DNA from: Fischerella sp. PCC 9605
Lineage (GTDB): Bacteria; Cyanobacteriota; Cyanobacteriia; Cyanobacteriales; Nostocaceae
NCBI RefSeq assembly: GCF_000517105.1
Contig: NZ_KI912148.1
Span: 986,518-1,050,517, forward strand
Direction of reading: 5' to 3'
Length of the DNA: 64,000 nucleotides
Made by a program: the position numbers and the translations under genes
Shown: positions 43,663 through 52,981 of the stretch, piece after piece
How positions within the stretch are numbered: the stretch's first letter is position 1
How the letters are laid out: each line of letters begins with the position of its first letter
The notes under the pieces: model-generated
The model's database searches: none
What the model was told of the DNA's origin: nothing
Seen by the model: only the letters and a program-made list of their open reading frames with translations

Positions 43663-44595
43663 ATGGATAACTTCATCCTCTTTGCTGGTACAGCTAACCC
43701 AACATTGGCAAATGCGATCGCTCAGGAATTGCACGTCCCACTTGCTGCATCTATTGCTGAGCACTTTCCAGATGGTGAGGTAGCCGTAGAACTGCTAGAG
43801 TCGGTACGCCAGAAATCAGTTTTTATCTTGCAGTCCACCTCACCGCCTGTCAACGACCATCTAGTTGAGCTTTTGGCATTTGCTGATGCCTGCCGTCGGG
43901 CAGCAGCATCCCGCATCACTGCTATTGTCCCCTATTTTGGCTATGCCCGCGCTGACAAACGGCACGGGCGGTGCGAACCAATTACCGCCAGCATGGTAGC
44001 CGATTTGTTGCAGGCAGTTGGTGTTAATCATGTGGTGACGCTGGATTTGCATACTCCGCAAATTGAGGGTTTCTTCCGCATCCCAGTAGATAGTCTGACG
44101 GCAGTACCGAGTCTCCATCAAACACTGCGCCACCACTTGCCGCCAGATGTTGTAGTTGTGTCACCAGATACCGGACGGGTACAGATGGCCACTCAATATG
44201 CCCAACGGCTGGACAGTTCGGTAGTAGTGCTGCACAAACAGCGTAAGAGTAGCAGCGAAACTGAGGTGACGCGGATTGTCGGAGATGTACGCGATCGCCC
44301 TTGCCTGATCGTAGATGACATGATTTCTACTGGCGGTACTATTAACCGGAGCATTGAGGCTCTACTCAACGCTGGGGCACGTCCGGAAATTACTATCGCT
44401 GCTACCCACGGACTATTCGTAAAGGATGCTCGTGCTAAGTTGACTCACCCCAGCGTGCAGGCGGTCTTTGTTACCGACACTGTATTACCAAAAGAAACTG
44501 ACTGGCAACAGTTACAAGTTGTTTCAGTTGCCCCCTTGATTGCCGCAGTCATTCGGCGGTTTCAGACAAATGGATCAATCGGCGACTTATTTTAG
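43663..44595 (+). CDS. Ribose-phosphate pyrophosphokinase (PRPP synthase) paralogue
   Basis: A 310-residue PRPP synthase, making PRPP from ribose-5-phosphate and ATP. Motifs in order: FPDGEVAVEL, PYFGYARADKR (ATP site), DLHTPQIEGFF (metal site), VVSPDTGRVQMA and the PRPP loop VDDMISTGGTI. Two motifs deviate from the usual Prs: PDTGRV for PDxGGV and STGGT for TAGT. It is therefore likely a diverged paralogue rather than the sole housekeeping enzyme, which is inferred. In this run it neighbours a phosphoribosyltransferase, two alpha/beta hydrolases and FtsH, a set often linked to stress survival. Confidence 0.88.
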   Translation: MDNFILFAGTANPTLANAIAQELHVPLAASIAEHFPDGEVAVELLESVRQKSVFILQSTSPPVNDHLVELLAFADACRRAAASRITAIVPYFGYARADKRHGRCEPITASMVADLLQAVGVNHVVTLDLHTPQIEGFFRIPVDSLTAVPSLHQTLRHHLPPDVVVVSPDTGRVQMATQYAQRLDSSVVVLHKQRKSSSETEVTRIVGDVRDRPCLIVDDMISTGGTINRSIEALLNAGARPEITIAATHGLFVKDARAKLTHPSVQAVFVTDTVLPKETDWQQLQVVSVAPLIAAVIRRFQTNGSIGDLF

Positions 44596-44772
44596 GGAAT
44601 TGATTGGATCTTGTTGTTTGTTGGTAGGGGCGAAGCATTTGGGCGACGATTTATCGGTTTGATGATAAATAATTTTCATCAAATGCTACCCTGCGAGAAC
44701 CCCTGCGGTGTACGCCCGTACTGGTTGTTGTTGGGTGTTTTAACGACCAAATTATGAAAGGAGGCTGAGTTG

Positions 44773-45453
44773 ATGAATACGACATCAAAACGGAAAGTTC
44801 AAGAGAACTTAGTTTGGATTCCCACAGGCTCAGTCAAGCTAGAGGGCAATCTAGTCATACCAGAAAGTGCCCAAGGAATTGTACTGTTTGCTCACGGTAG
44901 TGGTAGCAGTCGGCACAGTCCCAGAAATCGATATGTTGCAGATGTACTGCAATCTAGCGGATTAGCTACTTTGCTAATTGACCTACTGACATCCGAGGAA
45001 GAAGCGATTGATATGAGAACAAGACACCTGCGCTTCGACCTTGGTTTGTTGGCATCACGGTTAGTTGATGCTACAGATTGGCTTGCCAAAAACCCAGATA
45101 CCCGCCACCTCAAAGTCGGTTACTTTGGAGCCAGCACAGGAGCTGGTGCGGCATTGCTGGCAGCCACAGAACGCCCAGAGAGTGTGGCAGCGGTAGTTTC
45201 TCGTGGCGGACGGCCCGACCTAGCAGGGTCAGCTTTAGGTCGTGTCAAAGCACCGACACTATTGATTGTTGGCGGCTACGATATCCCGGTCATTCGCATG
45301 AATCAGGATGCACTAGCACTGCTGCGCGTTGAAAAGGCGCTGGAAATTGTTCCTGGAGCGACTCACCTATTTGAGGAACCAGGGACATTGGAAGAAGTAG
45401 CGCGGCTGGCGACTCAATGGTTCAAACGTTATCTCACGGGGATGATCGAGTGA
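44773..45453 (+). CDS. Alpha/beta hydrolase (dienelactone hydrolase-like), catalytic triad intact
   Basis: A 226-residue paralogue of the hydrolase at 40735-41448. The nucleophile elbow is GASTG (Ser121), the Asp lies in GGYDIPVIRMN and the His in GATHLFEEPG, a complete triad. The N-terminal block is nearly the same in both (IVLFAHGSGSSRHSPRNRY here). ATG 44773 is used because AAAGGAGG is nine bases upstream; a TTG one codon earlier is unlikely. These enzymes hydrolyse small esters, lactones or thioesters, and the substrate is unknown. It closes the PRPP-synthase/FtsH block, and its duplication suggests an internal copy event. Confidence 0.87.
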   Translation: MNTTSKRKVQENLVWIPTGSVKLEGNLVIPESAQGIVLFAHGSGSSRHSPRNRYVADVLQSSGLATLLIDLLTSEEEAIDMRTRHLRFDLGLLASRLVDATDWLAKNPDTRHLKVGYFGASTGAGAALLAATERPESVAAVVSRGGRPDLAGSALGRVKAPTLLIVGGYDIPVIRMNQDALALLRVEKALEIVPGATHLFEEPGTLEEVARLATQWFKRYLTGMIE

Positions 45454-45454
45454 T

Positions 45455-45598
45455 AGGGGGATGGGCATCGGAAAAACAAGAGGGGAAGGGGACAAGGGGA
45501 AAGGTGAAAGGTGAAAGGTTAATAAATTCCTTTACCCTTTACCCTTTAACCTTTACCCATTCCCCAATCCCCAATCCCCATCTCCCCACTTTACTTTC
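45455..45598. repeat. Low-complexity hairpin region
   Basis: GGGGAAAGGTGAAAGGTGAAAGG is followed by TTTACCCTTTACCCTTTAACC, its inverse, then CCCCAATCCCCAATCCCC. It can form a long imperfect hairpin between the hydrolase and CapA genes. Confidence 0.7.
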
Positions 45599-45618
45599 TT
45601 TGCGATCGCGAGAAGCCT

Positions 45619-46614
45619 ATGAAAGAGCTAATCACCTTAGCATTTATTGGCGATGTCATGCTAGGTCGAGGGGTTAACGAAGAAATCCCTTGGAAATCAC
45701 CCGAATTATTCTGGGGAAGCGTCCTGCCGATTTTGCAGGGGGCAGATGCTGTCATTGCCAACCTAGAATGTGCCATTACCAAGCATACTCAACAGTGGAG
45801 TAGAACACCAAAAGTTTTTCACTTCCGCGCCGACCCTGCCGCAATAGATGTGCTTCGTGCTGGTAACATTCAGTTTGTCAGTCTCGCCAACAACCACACA
45901 CTCGACTTTGAAGAACAAGGGTTACTAGATACACTGCGCTATCTGGATGATGCGGGGATTAACCATGCTGGTGCAGGTCGGGATATCGGCGAAGCAACAA
46001 CTCCAGTTGTAATCGATATTGCTGGACTAAAGATTGGCATCATTGCGATTACAGATAACGAGCCTGATTTTGCCGCAACAAGCGATCGCCCCGGCACCTA
46101 CTATCTAGAAATCAGCTCTGATCCTCTGACTCTATCACTGATTGAATCTGCGGTAGTGCAGCTACGGCACGCAGGCGCTGGGCTAGTCATTCTTTCTGCT
46201 CATTGGGGCCCGAATATGGTCACGTCACCACCCCTGCACTTTCGTCGCTTTGCCCGTGCAGTCATAGACTGCGGCGTAGATATATTTCACGGTCATTCCG
46301 CCCACCTATTCCAAGCTGTAGAAAACTACAAGCACGGATTAATCCTTTATGACACAGGAGATTTTCTCGATGATTATGCAGTAAATCCAGTACTGCGTAA
46401 TGACTGGTCTTTTGTGTTTCTCGTGGAAGTGGACAGTAAAGGGTTACTGCGGTTGCGTTTGATACCCGTCCGCCTGCACTATGCAGAAGTTGACCTTGCC
46501 AGGGGTGAAGAATTCGATGCCATCTGCCAGCGCATGCAATTTCTTTGTGCAGAATTTAAGACTACATGTGTTTTGAAATCACCAGAAGGACTAGAAGTCA
46601 AACTTAGAAACTAG
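45619..46614 (+). CDS. CapA family (PGA_cap) metallophosphatase-like protein
   Basis: A 331-residue CapA/PGA_cap protein, a calcineurin-like metallophosphoesterase fold related to poly-gamma-glutamate capsule factors. Metal-site motifs: FIGDVMLGR (residues 9-17), ANLECAIT, LANNHTLDF, ILSAHWG and FHGHSAHLFQ. It has no signal peptide and no membrane helix, unlike membrane-anchored CapA, so it is likely cytoplasmic. No capB/capC-like genes are nearby, making capsule synthesis unlikely. It is the last gene of the plus-strand stress-type run before UPF0182. Its natural substrate is unknown. Confidence 0.83.
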   Translation: MKELITLAFIGDVMLGRGVNEEIPWKSPELFWGSVLPILQGADAVIANLECAITKHTQQWSRTPKVFHFRADPAAIDVLRAGNIQFVSLANNHTLDFEEQGLLDTLRYLDDAGINHAGAGRDIGEATTPVVIDIAGLKIGIIAITDNEPDFAATSDRPGTYYLEISSDPLTLSLIESAVVQLRHAGAGLVILSAHWGPNMVTSPPLHFRRFARAVIDCGVDIFHGHSAHLFQAVENYKHGLILYDTGDFLDDYAVNPVLRNDWSFVFLVEVDSKGLLRLRLIPVRLHYAEVDLARGEEFDAICQRMQFLCAEFKTTCVLKSPEGLEVKLRN

Positions 46615-46635
46615 ATCCAACCTTGTAACATCAAG

Positions 46636-46712
46636 TTTTCTTTGTGTCTTTGTGTCATTGTGGTTCAAAAATAAATTTTATTAACCACTAAGACACCAAG
46701 ACACTAAGTTAT
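46636..46712. repeat. TTTGTGTCTTTGTGTC.../GACACCAAGACAC inverted repeat
   Basis: CTTTGTGTCTTTGTGTCATT and a GTGGTT...AACCAC centre with ACTAAGACACCAAGACAC on the other side: a common intergenic repeat able to form a hairpin. Confidence 0.7.
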
Positions 46713-46730
46713 CAGTTTTGGAAAGAAATT

Positions 46731-49475
46731 ATGAACTTTATTTACAGAGGTATAACATTAATCATTTTAATCACGATTATTGGTTTGTCTCTCTCGAAAA
46801 CACTAGTGCATATTCTGACCGAATCATGGTGGTTTAACGCGGTTGGTTTTGCTGAAGTTTTTTGGACAAGATTGACCTGGCAAATTCTAATTTGGGTAGT
46901 CACTTTTGTCTTCTACATCTTATTTTTGTGGGTAAACCATCGCCTTGCTATGCACTATACCCGGCATAGGTCTTTTCAATTTTTTGAAGACAGCGAATTG
47001 GCTATCCATGCCAATAAATTTGCCAATATCTTGGCTTTGGTTTTAATTATTGTCGTGGCTTTAGGTACTGCAACTGCGAGTGTACCAACGTGGGAAACTA
47101 TCCTCAAGTACCTGCATTCCACTAATTTTGACAGTCGCGATCCGATATTTCAGCGAGATATCAGTTTTTATGTCTTTCAACTACCGCTTTATTGGGGTAT
47201 TTGGAATTGGTTGTTGTTTCTCTTTGTTTGGGGACTGACGGTATCGCTTCTAGTTTATATCCTCAAAGGTAGCTTCACGCCCCGGCAAAGCCGCCATACC
47301 TTAAATGGCAAAGTCAAAACTCATTTAAGCTTGCTAGTAGCAGGAATTATCGGATTAATTGCTGTTGATTTCTGGCTCAAACGTTACAACTTACTTTATT
47401 CACCTGGTGGGGTTGTTTTCGGTGCAGGCTATACTGATGTCCATGCTAGGTTGTTTGCTTACCGAATTATAAGCACCTTAGCGTTAGTAGTGGCAGTTTT
47501 ATTTGTTTTCTCTAGTTGGCGAAAAGCTCCTGCTTTACCAGTGCGGGGAATTGCAGTTTTGTTTGTCATTACTCTTGTGTTGGTTAACGGCATCTATCCT
47601 TGGTTTGTGCAACAATTCATTGTTGAACCCAACGAATTAGCTAAAGAAAAACCTTACATCGCCAACAACATCAAATTTACTCAGAATGCCTATCATTTAA
47701 ATGATGTGCAAAGGCAGAATTATGCCGGTGAATCCCAACTAAACCGCCAAGCTTTGCAGTCAAATCAGGCAACTATCAACAACATTCGTTTGTGGGACTA
47801 CCGTCCTCTACTGAGTACCTACCGCCAAATCCAGGAGATTCGTCTTTACTACCGATTTCGGGATGTGGATGTGGATCGCTACACTCTGAATGGCAACTAT
47901 CAACAGGTAATGCTGTCGGGGAGGGAACTAGCTTATTCTCAGTTACCCGAAGAAGCTCGTACTTGGGTTAACCAACGTCTGAAGTTTACCCACGGCTACG
48001 GTTTGGTGATGAGTCCGGTGAACCAAGTTACAGCTAATGGTTTACCGGAACTGTACATCAAAGATATTCCGCCTGTTTCCAAAGTGAATTTGCAAGTGAG
48101 TCAGCCTGCAATTTACTACGGCGAAGAAACCGATAACTATATTTTTACTGGTACTAAAACCAAAGAATTTGATTATCCTTTCGGTGATGGTAATGCTTTT
48201 ACCACCTACAACGGTAAAGGCGGCGTCAGATTGGCATCGATTTGGCACAGGCTAGCATATGCCTATGACTTGGGTAGTCTCCAGATTTTAATCTCCAATT
48301 ACTTTAATGACCAGTCACGCATCCATTACTACCGAAAGATTCAGGAACGAGTAGATCGCGTTGCGCCTTTTTTACAGTTTGATAGCGATCCTTACCTGGC
48401 GGTTATTAACGGCAAATTACAGTGGATTGTCGATGCTTATACAGTGAGCGATCGCTATCCTTATTCCAAACCAGTTGCTCAAACTAAGAATGCTACAGAA
48501 ATTTTCAAAGGAGGAAATACTCAAAAATTTTTACCCAGTAATATCAACTATATTCGCAACTCTGTCAAAGTATTAGTCGATGCTTATGACGGCACAATGC
48601 GGTTTTTTGTCATTGATGAAACTGACCCCCTACTGAGCACTTACCGCAAGATATTTCCGCATTTGTTTGAGCCGAATGCAGCGATTTCCCCAGAAGTGAA
48701 AGCTCATTTTCGCTATCCACTAGATTTGTTTAAAATCCAGGCGCAAATGTACCTTTCTTACCACATGAGCGATCCGGAAGTATTCTACAACCGAGAAGAC
48801 CTGTGGCGCTTCCCCATGCAGGTATATGAAGGTAATGAACAAATCATGCAGCCATACTACGTGATTATGCGGTTGCCAGGAGAAGCAAAAGAAGGATTTA
48901 TTCTGATTCTGCCCTTTACCCCTGTCAACAAAGACAACATGATTGCCTGGATGGCGGCGCGTTCTAATGGCAAGGACTACGGCAAGTTGCTTTTATATGA
49001 GTTTCCCAAACAAAAACTTGTCTTTGGCCCCAGGCAAATAGAAGCGCGAATTGACCAAGAACCGCTAATTTCCCAGCAATTTACTTTGTGGAGTCAAGCA
49101 GGTTCTAAAGTCATTCGCGGCGATTTATTAGTTATTCCGATTGAGGGATCTTTACTTTACGTAGAACCAGTATATCTGCGGGCTGAACAGAGCGAATTGC
49201 CGCAATTGAAGCGAGTAATTGTGGCGTATGACCAAGATGTAGTTATGGAGGAAACGTTGGAAAAATCTCTAATGACCATCTTTGGTGGTCTTCAAGTAGA
49301 GAAGGGAGTACCTACTCAAATGACTAGAGAAGTTTCAAATCTCGCTAAAAATGCGATGCAAACTTATCAAAAAGCCCAGGAAGCTTTACGACAAGGAAAT
49401 TGGGCTGAATATGGACGTTATCAGCAAAATTTGGAGGAAATATTGCAAAAATTGAATCAGGGTAGTGAGCGTTAA
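46731..49475 (+). CDS. UPF0182 family large membrane protein
   Basis: A 914-residue member of UPF0182, a family of large membrane proteins in cyanobacteria and actinobacteria without a proven function. The N-terminal 290 residues have about seven membrane helices; a long extracytoplasmic region follows, with conserved blocks DVQRQNYAGE, RPLLSTYRQIQEIRLYY, HRLAYAYDLGSLQIL and GPRQIEARIDQEP. The final 50 residues form a helical tail (EALRQGNWAEYGRYQQNLEE). It ends at a strong hairpin (49478-49500). No neighbour suggests a function. The start ATG 46731 follows AAAGAAATT. Confidence 0.9.
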   Translation: MNFIYRGITLIILITIIGLSLSKTLVHILTESWWFNAVGFAEVFWTRLTWQILIWVVTFVFYILFLWVNHRLAMHYTRHRSFQFFEDSELAIHANKFANILALVLIIVVALGTATASVPTWETILKYLHSTNFDSRDPIFQRDISFYVFQLPLYWGIWNWLLFLFVWGLTVSLLVYILKGSFTPRQSRHTLNGKVKTHLSLLVAGIIGLIAVDFWLKRYNLLYSPGGVVFGAGYTDVHARLFAYRIISTLALVVAVLFVFSSWRKAPALPVRGIAVLFVITLVLVNGIYPWFVQQFIVEPNELAKEKPYIANNIKFTQNAYHLNDVQRQNYAGESQLNRQALQSNQATINNIRLWDYRPLLSTYRQIQEIRLYYRFRDVDVDRYTLNGNYQQVMLSGRELAYSQLPEEARTWVNQRLKFTHGYGLVMSPVNQVTANGLPELYIKDIPPVSKVNLQVSQPAIYYGEETDNYIFTGTKTKEFDYPFGDGNAFTTYNGKGGVRLASIWHRLAYAYDLGSLQILISNYFNDQSRIHYYRKIQERVDRVAPFLQFDSDPYLAVINGKLQWIVDAYTVSDRYPYSKPVAQTKNATEIFKGGNTQKFLPSNINYIRNSVKVLVDAYDGTMRFFVIDETDPLLSTYRKIFPHLFEPNAAISPEVKAHFRYPLDLFKIQAQMYLSYHMSDPEVFYNREDLWRFPMQVYEGNEQIMQPYYVIMRLPGEAKEGFILILPFTPVNKDNMIAWMAARSNGKDYGKLLLYEFPKQKLVFGPRQIEARIDQEPLISQQFTLWSQAGSKVIRGDLLVIPIEGSLLYVEPVYLRAEQSELPQLKRVIVAYDQDVVMEETLEKSLMTIFGGLQVEKGVPTQMTREVSNLAKNAMQTYQKAQEALRQGNWAEYGRYQQNLEEILQKLNQGSER

Positions 49476-49477
49476 AA

Positions 49478-49500
49478 TAAGGTGGGCTATGCCCACCTTA
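49478..49500 (+). terminator. Hairpin terminator behind UPF0182
   Basis: TAAGGTGGGC-TAT-GCCCACCTTA, a perfect 10-bp stem just 3 bases past the stop codon. It has no T-run, so it could also be a REP-like element. Confidence 0.6.
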
Positions 49501-49650
49501 CTCGATAAATTTATTTGATTCTTAACCTGGGTTTTTCTAACTTATTGAAGCTAGATAAATATCTAAAGATGTCTATTCTCTTTTTCTATTTTGAATACCT
49601 CTTTGGGCGTAGAGAATGAGAATATTTATGGGCTCTGAACTAAGAGAAAA

Positions 49651-49863
49651 TCATCTCTCTTTTTGCAACTTATCATGCCCTGTTCCATCAATATAGTAAT
49701 CATGTCCATCCGTCATGTAGACGTGATACCTGCCTTCGTGGGCTCCAAATATTCCTAAGAAGCCTGGATCTTCTTCTTCTTCAACTTCGATTTCAGCAAT
49801 TGCATCAGGATTGATTTCAACTGTCTCTCCATTTGTCGTTCTCACACTAACAAATTTTGTCAT
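49651..49863 (-). CDS. Small acidic hypothetical protein (70 aa)
   Basis: A 70-residue soluble protein, MTKFVSVRTTNGETVEINPD, with an acidic central stretch (EIEVEEEEDPG), a Gly/His/Tyr-rich part (HEGRYHVYMTDGHDYYIDG) and a Lys-rich end. It looks like a single beta-rich domain, maybe metal-binding because of the His/Asp pattern. The start has AAGGGTAGC upstream. I do not recognise the family and give no function. Confidence 0.6.
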   Translation of the reverse strand: MTKFVSVRTTNGETVEINPDAIAEIEVEEEEDPGFLGIFGAHEGRYHVYMTDGHDYYIDGTGHDKLQKER

Positions 49864-50009
49864 ACAGCTACCCTTTCTTATCCAGTAACCTAATAAAAAT
49901 TTTCTTTATAGCTTCATGCTAGCAAGCTAATAATTTCATGACAAAAGTAGCAAAAATACTTAACCAATGAAATAGCAATCAATCTCATCTGAAACTATTG
50001 CTTAAAGCT

Positions 50010-50112
50010 TAGTCAAGAGTCAAGAGTCAATGGTCAAGAGTTAAGGGTCAATCATTCTTTTTTGAGCTATGAACTTTTGACTTTGGACTATGGACTTTTG
50101 ACTCTTGACTCC
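50010..50112. repeat. AGTCAAGAGTCAA heptad inverted repeat
   Basis: AGTCAAGAGTCAAGAGTCAAT followed downstream by its inverse, GACTTTGGACTATGGACTTTTGACTC in pieces. It lies in the gap before the sucrose-phosphate phosphatase gene. Confidence 0.75.
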
Positions 50113-50286
50113 CCAAAAGGGTTTTAAATTTTTTCTGAGTGTATGAAATTCAGTGTACAGTTTGCTCGGTAATCCACTGTTGTTAGTACAATAAGCCTTC
50201 TACTTGCCCAAGGAAGGGGGATGAGATGAGTGCCAAAACGGCTTACACTTCTTTTTGATGGGTAAAGCTGACACAAAGGGGTTGCT

Positions 50287-51036
50287 ATGGCTAGATTTAT
50301 GTTTGTAACCGATTTAGATAATACCCTCGTAGGTGATGACAATGCACTGGCAGAGTTGAACGATCGCTTACAGAGACATCGCCAAGAACATGGTACAAAG
50401 ATTGTTTATGCGACTGGGCGATCGCCTGTTCTTTACCGAGAACTCCAACAGGAAAAAAATCTGATGGAACCAGACGCCCTCGTTCTAGCCGTAGGAACGG
50501 AAATTTACCTTGATGGTAGCGACAGTCCCGACTCAAATTGGTCAGAAACACTTTCACAGGGTTGGGATAGAAATTTAGTATTATCTAAAACTGCGGATTT
50601 TTCTGAGTTAATTCCGCAACCAGATTCTGAACAACGTCCTTTCAAAGTGAGTTTTTTCCTTAAGCAAGAAGCATCTGTAACTGTTTTACCAAAACTAGAA
50701 TCAGAATTGCTGCAATCCAATCTAAATATAAAGTTAATCTATAGCAGCGGTATAGACCTTGACATTGTGCCTCGCAGGAGCGATAAAGGTCAGGCAGTAC
50801 AATTTCTCCGCCAAAAGTGGAAATTTGTAGCAGAACAAACGGTTGTCTGTGGTGATTCTGGCAATGATATTGCTTTATTCGCTGTAGGCAATGAACGGGG
50901 AATTATTGTCGGGAATGCTCGTCCAGAGTTACTCCAATGGCACAATGAAAATCCCGCTAACCACCGCTATCTGGCACAAAATGCCTGTGCAGGTGGAATT
51001 ATAGAAGGTTTAAGACATTTTGGACTGATAGAATGA
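50287..51036 (+). CDS. spp: Sucrose-6-phosphate phosphatase-like HAD hydrolase
   Basis: A 249-residue HAD-superfamily phosphatase of the SPP type, which makes sucrose from sucrose-6-phosphate, the last step of the compatible-solute pathway in cyanobacteria. HAD motif I is [10 protein letters not shown] (Asp9 nucleophile, Asp11 acid), motif II lies in YATGRSP, motif III includes the Lys in SDKGQAV and motif IV is [12 protein letters not shown]. The cap domain lies between. The next gene, ruvA, starts four bases before its stop. The sucrose-phosphate synthase gene is not in this window. Substrate specificity within the HAD family is inferred from overall resemblance to cyanobacterial SPP. Confidence 0.82.
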   Translation: MARFMFVTDLDNTLVGDDNALAELNDRLQRHRQEHGTKIVYATGRSPVLYRELQQEKNLMEPDALVLAVGTEIYLDGSDSPDSNWSETLSQGWDRNLVLSKTADFSELIPQPDSEQRPFKVSFFLKQEASVTVLPKLESELLQSNLNIKLIYSSGIDLDIVPRRSDKGQAVQFLRQKWKFVAEQTVVCGDSGNDIALFAVGNERGIIVGNARPELLQWHNENPANHRYLAQNACAGGIIEGLRHFGLIE

Positions 51037-51671
51037 TTAGTTATCTTAAAGGCATCGTTGCTGGCATTCAAAAACATAGCGGTAATCGTTATATCCTTAC
51101 TCTCGAAGTTAACGGTATAGGGTATGATTTGCAAATCCCGGCGCGGTTGGCGCAGCAATTACCGGAGTCAGGGGGTGAAGTGCAAGTGTTTACCCATTAC
51201 CAAATTCGAGAGGAGGTGCCATTACTATATGGTTTTGGTTCGCCAGGAGAACGAGACTTGTTTCGCCACTTGCTAAGTGTTAGTGGTATTGGTGCTGCTT
51301 TAGCGATCGCCTTGTTGGACACTCTGGAACTCCCAGAGTTAGTCCAGACGATTATCACTGGCAATGTGCAATTGTTGATTCAAACCCCCGGTGTCGGCAA
51401 AAAAACCGCCGAACGCATTTGTTTGGAATTGAAAACCAAGTTGATCGAATGGCGTAAAACAGCAGGGTTTTTCGTCGCGACAGGTGGCCCGGCACCAGGA
51501 ATTCTCGAAGAAGTGCAAATGACTCTCTTAGCATTGGGCTATACTCCAACTGAGGTTAGTCACGCCTTACATGTAGTCAGTGAAGATATTGGACTGCCCA
51601 AAGATGCCTATGTGGAAGATTGGATTAAACAGGCGATCGCTCATCTCAGTAGTAGTGAATGTAGTCATTAG
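51033..51671 (+). CDS. ruvA: Holliday junction DNA helicase subunit RuvA
   Basis: A 212-residue RuvA, which binds Holliday junctions as a tetramer and loads RuvB for branch migration. It starts [11 protein letters not shown] (OB-fold domain I), has HhH motifs in [16 protein letters not shown] and [19 protein letters not shown] (around residues 79-130), and a C-terminal three-helix domain that contacts RuvB ([15 protein letters not shown]). ATG 51033 overlaps the spp stop by four bases (ATGA), implying translational coupling. The ruvB and ruvC genes are not nearby, as is usual in cyanobacteria. Confidence 0.95.
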   Translation: MISYLKGIVAGIQKHSGNRYILTLEVNGIGYDLQIPARLAQQLPESGGEVQVFTHYQIREEVPLLYGFGSPGERDLFRHLLSVSGIGAALAIALLDTLELPELVQTIITGNVQLLIQTPGVGKKTAERICLELKTKLIEWRKTAGFFVATGGPAPGILEEVQMTLLALGYTPTEVSHALHVVSEDIGLPKDAYVEDWIKQAIAHLSSSECSH

Positions 51672-51768
51672 TCATTAGTCAAGAGTAATTAATTATTAGT
51701 TATTAGTTATTAGTTAGTGGTTAGTGGTTATTCTCCCACTCCCTCACTCCCCCACCTCCCCATCTCCT
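51661..51768. repeat. TTAGTTATTAGTTAG heptads and C-rich tract
   Basis: TAGTCATTAGTCATTAGTCA, then TTATTAGTTATTAGTTAGTGG, then CTCCCACTCCCTCACTCCCC up to the bioF start. Low-complexity repeats fill the whole gap. Confidence 0.8.
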
Positions 51769-51769
51769 C

Positions 51770-52957
51770 ATGACCGACGCTTACGCTTGGATAGAACAAT
51801 CTCTGGCAACAATTCACCGTGCGGACTGGTATCGTTCGGTACAAACAATTAATGGCAGATCTGGGGCGATGGTGCTTTTAGAAGGGCGAGAGGTAATTAA
51901 TTTTGCCAGTAATGATTACTTAGGGCTGGCTGGGAATGAGCGCTTGATTGCTGCGGCTACTGCTGCTGTTCAAGAATTTGGCACTGGTTGTACTGGTTCG
52001 AGATTACTCAGCGGACATCGAGAATTACACCAGGAACTAGAAAAAGCGATCGCATCCTTCAAGCAAACAGAAGATGCAGTTGTATTCAGTTCAGGGTATT
52101 TGGCGAATTTGGGTACAATAACTGCTCTAGTGGGCAAACGGGATTTAATATTAGCTGACCAGTACAATCATTCCAGTCTGAAAAATGGGGCAATCCTTAG
52201 TGGTGCAACCACTATTGAATACCCGCATTGTGATGTCCAAGCTTTAAGGAGCGAGTTGCAACGATTGCGGCAAGATTACCGACGCTGTTTGATCGTTACC
52301 GATAGCGTCTTCAGCATGGATGGAGATTTATGCCCTTTACCTGCACTATTAGATCTCGCCCAAGAGTATAGCTGTATGCTGTTAGTCGATGAAGCTCATG
52401 CCACCGGGGTACTAGGAAAAACTGGTGCGGGGTGTGTCGAACATTTTGGATGTACAGGCAGGCAGTTAGTTCAAATTGGCACATTAAGTAAAGCTTTAGG
52501 AAGCTTAGGTGGGTATGTCGCTGGAAGTGCAACTCTGATTGACTTTTTGCGAAATCGAGCAGCAAGTTGGATTTATACCACCGCGCTTTCGCCCGCAGAT
52601 ACAGCCGCAGCGTTAGCAGCAATAAATATTGTTCAGCAAGAACCGCAACAGCGCACTAGATTGTGGAAAAATGTAGATTACTTAAAAATTTTGATCCAAG
52701 AGCAGTTACCCAATCTGCAATTACTGCCTTCGCAATCACCCATACTTTGTTTTCAATTGCCAAGTGCAGCAGACGTACTTAAAGCCGGAAGCCAACTAAA
52801 ATCTGCTGGTATTTTTGCCCCTGCGATTCGTCCTCCCACCGTTCCTACGAGTAGGATCAGAATTTCTCTAATGGCAACTCATCAAGCAGCGCATATAGAG
52901 AAACTAATAGAAGTTCTCAAAGGTATTGACTGTGATGACTTGATCAAATCCAGATGA
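51770..52957 (+). CDS. bioF: 8-amino-7-oxononanoate synthase
   Basis: A 395-residue PLP-dependent alpha-oxoamine synthase. BioF condenses pimeloyl-ACP (or CoA) with L-alanine to make 7-keto-8-aminopelargonate, an early step in biotin synthesis. Family elements: [46 protein letters not shown] (207-217) and the PLP lysine in [11 protein letters not shown] (Lys241). The length fits BioF rather than ALA synthase or Kbl, but these relatives are close, so the exact substrate is not fully settled. The ATG 51770 lies in a C-rich repeat region with no clear ribosome site. No other bio gene is adjacent. Confidence 0.87.
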   Translation: MTDAYAWIEQSLATIHRADWYRSVQTINGRSGAMVLLEGREVINFASNDYLGLAGNERLIAAATAAVQEFGTGCTGSRLLSGHRELHQELEKAIASFKQTEDAVVFSSGYLANLGTITALVGKRDLILADQYNHSSLKNGAILSGATTIEYPHCDVQALRSELQRLRQDYRRCLIVTDSVFSMDGDLCPLPALLDLAQEYSCMLLVDEAHATGVLGKTGAGCVEHFGCTGRQLVQIGTLSKALGSLGGYVAGSATLIDFLRNRAASWIYTTALSPADTAAALAAINIVQQEPQQRTRLWKNVDYLKILIQEQLPNLQLLPSQSPILCFQLPSAADVLKAGSQLKSAGIFAPAIRPPTVPTSRIRISLMATHQAAHIEKLIEVLKGIDCDDLIKSR

Positions 52958-52981
52958 TTAGTAGCAGCCCACAACCCTAGT

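Noticed and set aside
50010-50112. Possible CRISPR array from the repeated AGTCAAG units
   Set aside because: Units are about 7 bases and contiguous, without 30-40 base spacers; no cas genes. The same holds for the TAGTTAGT and CTCCCACT tracts.
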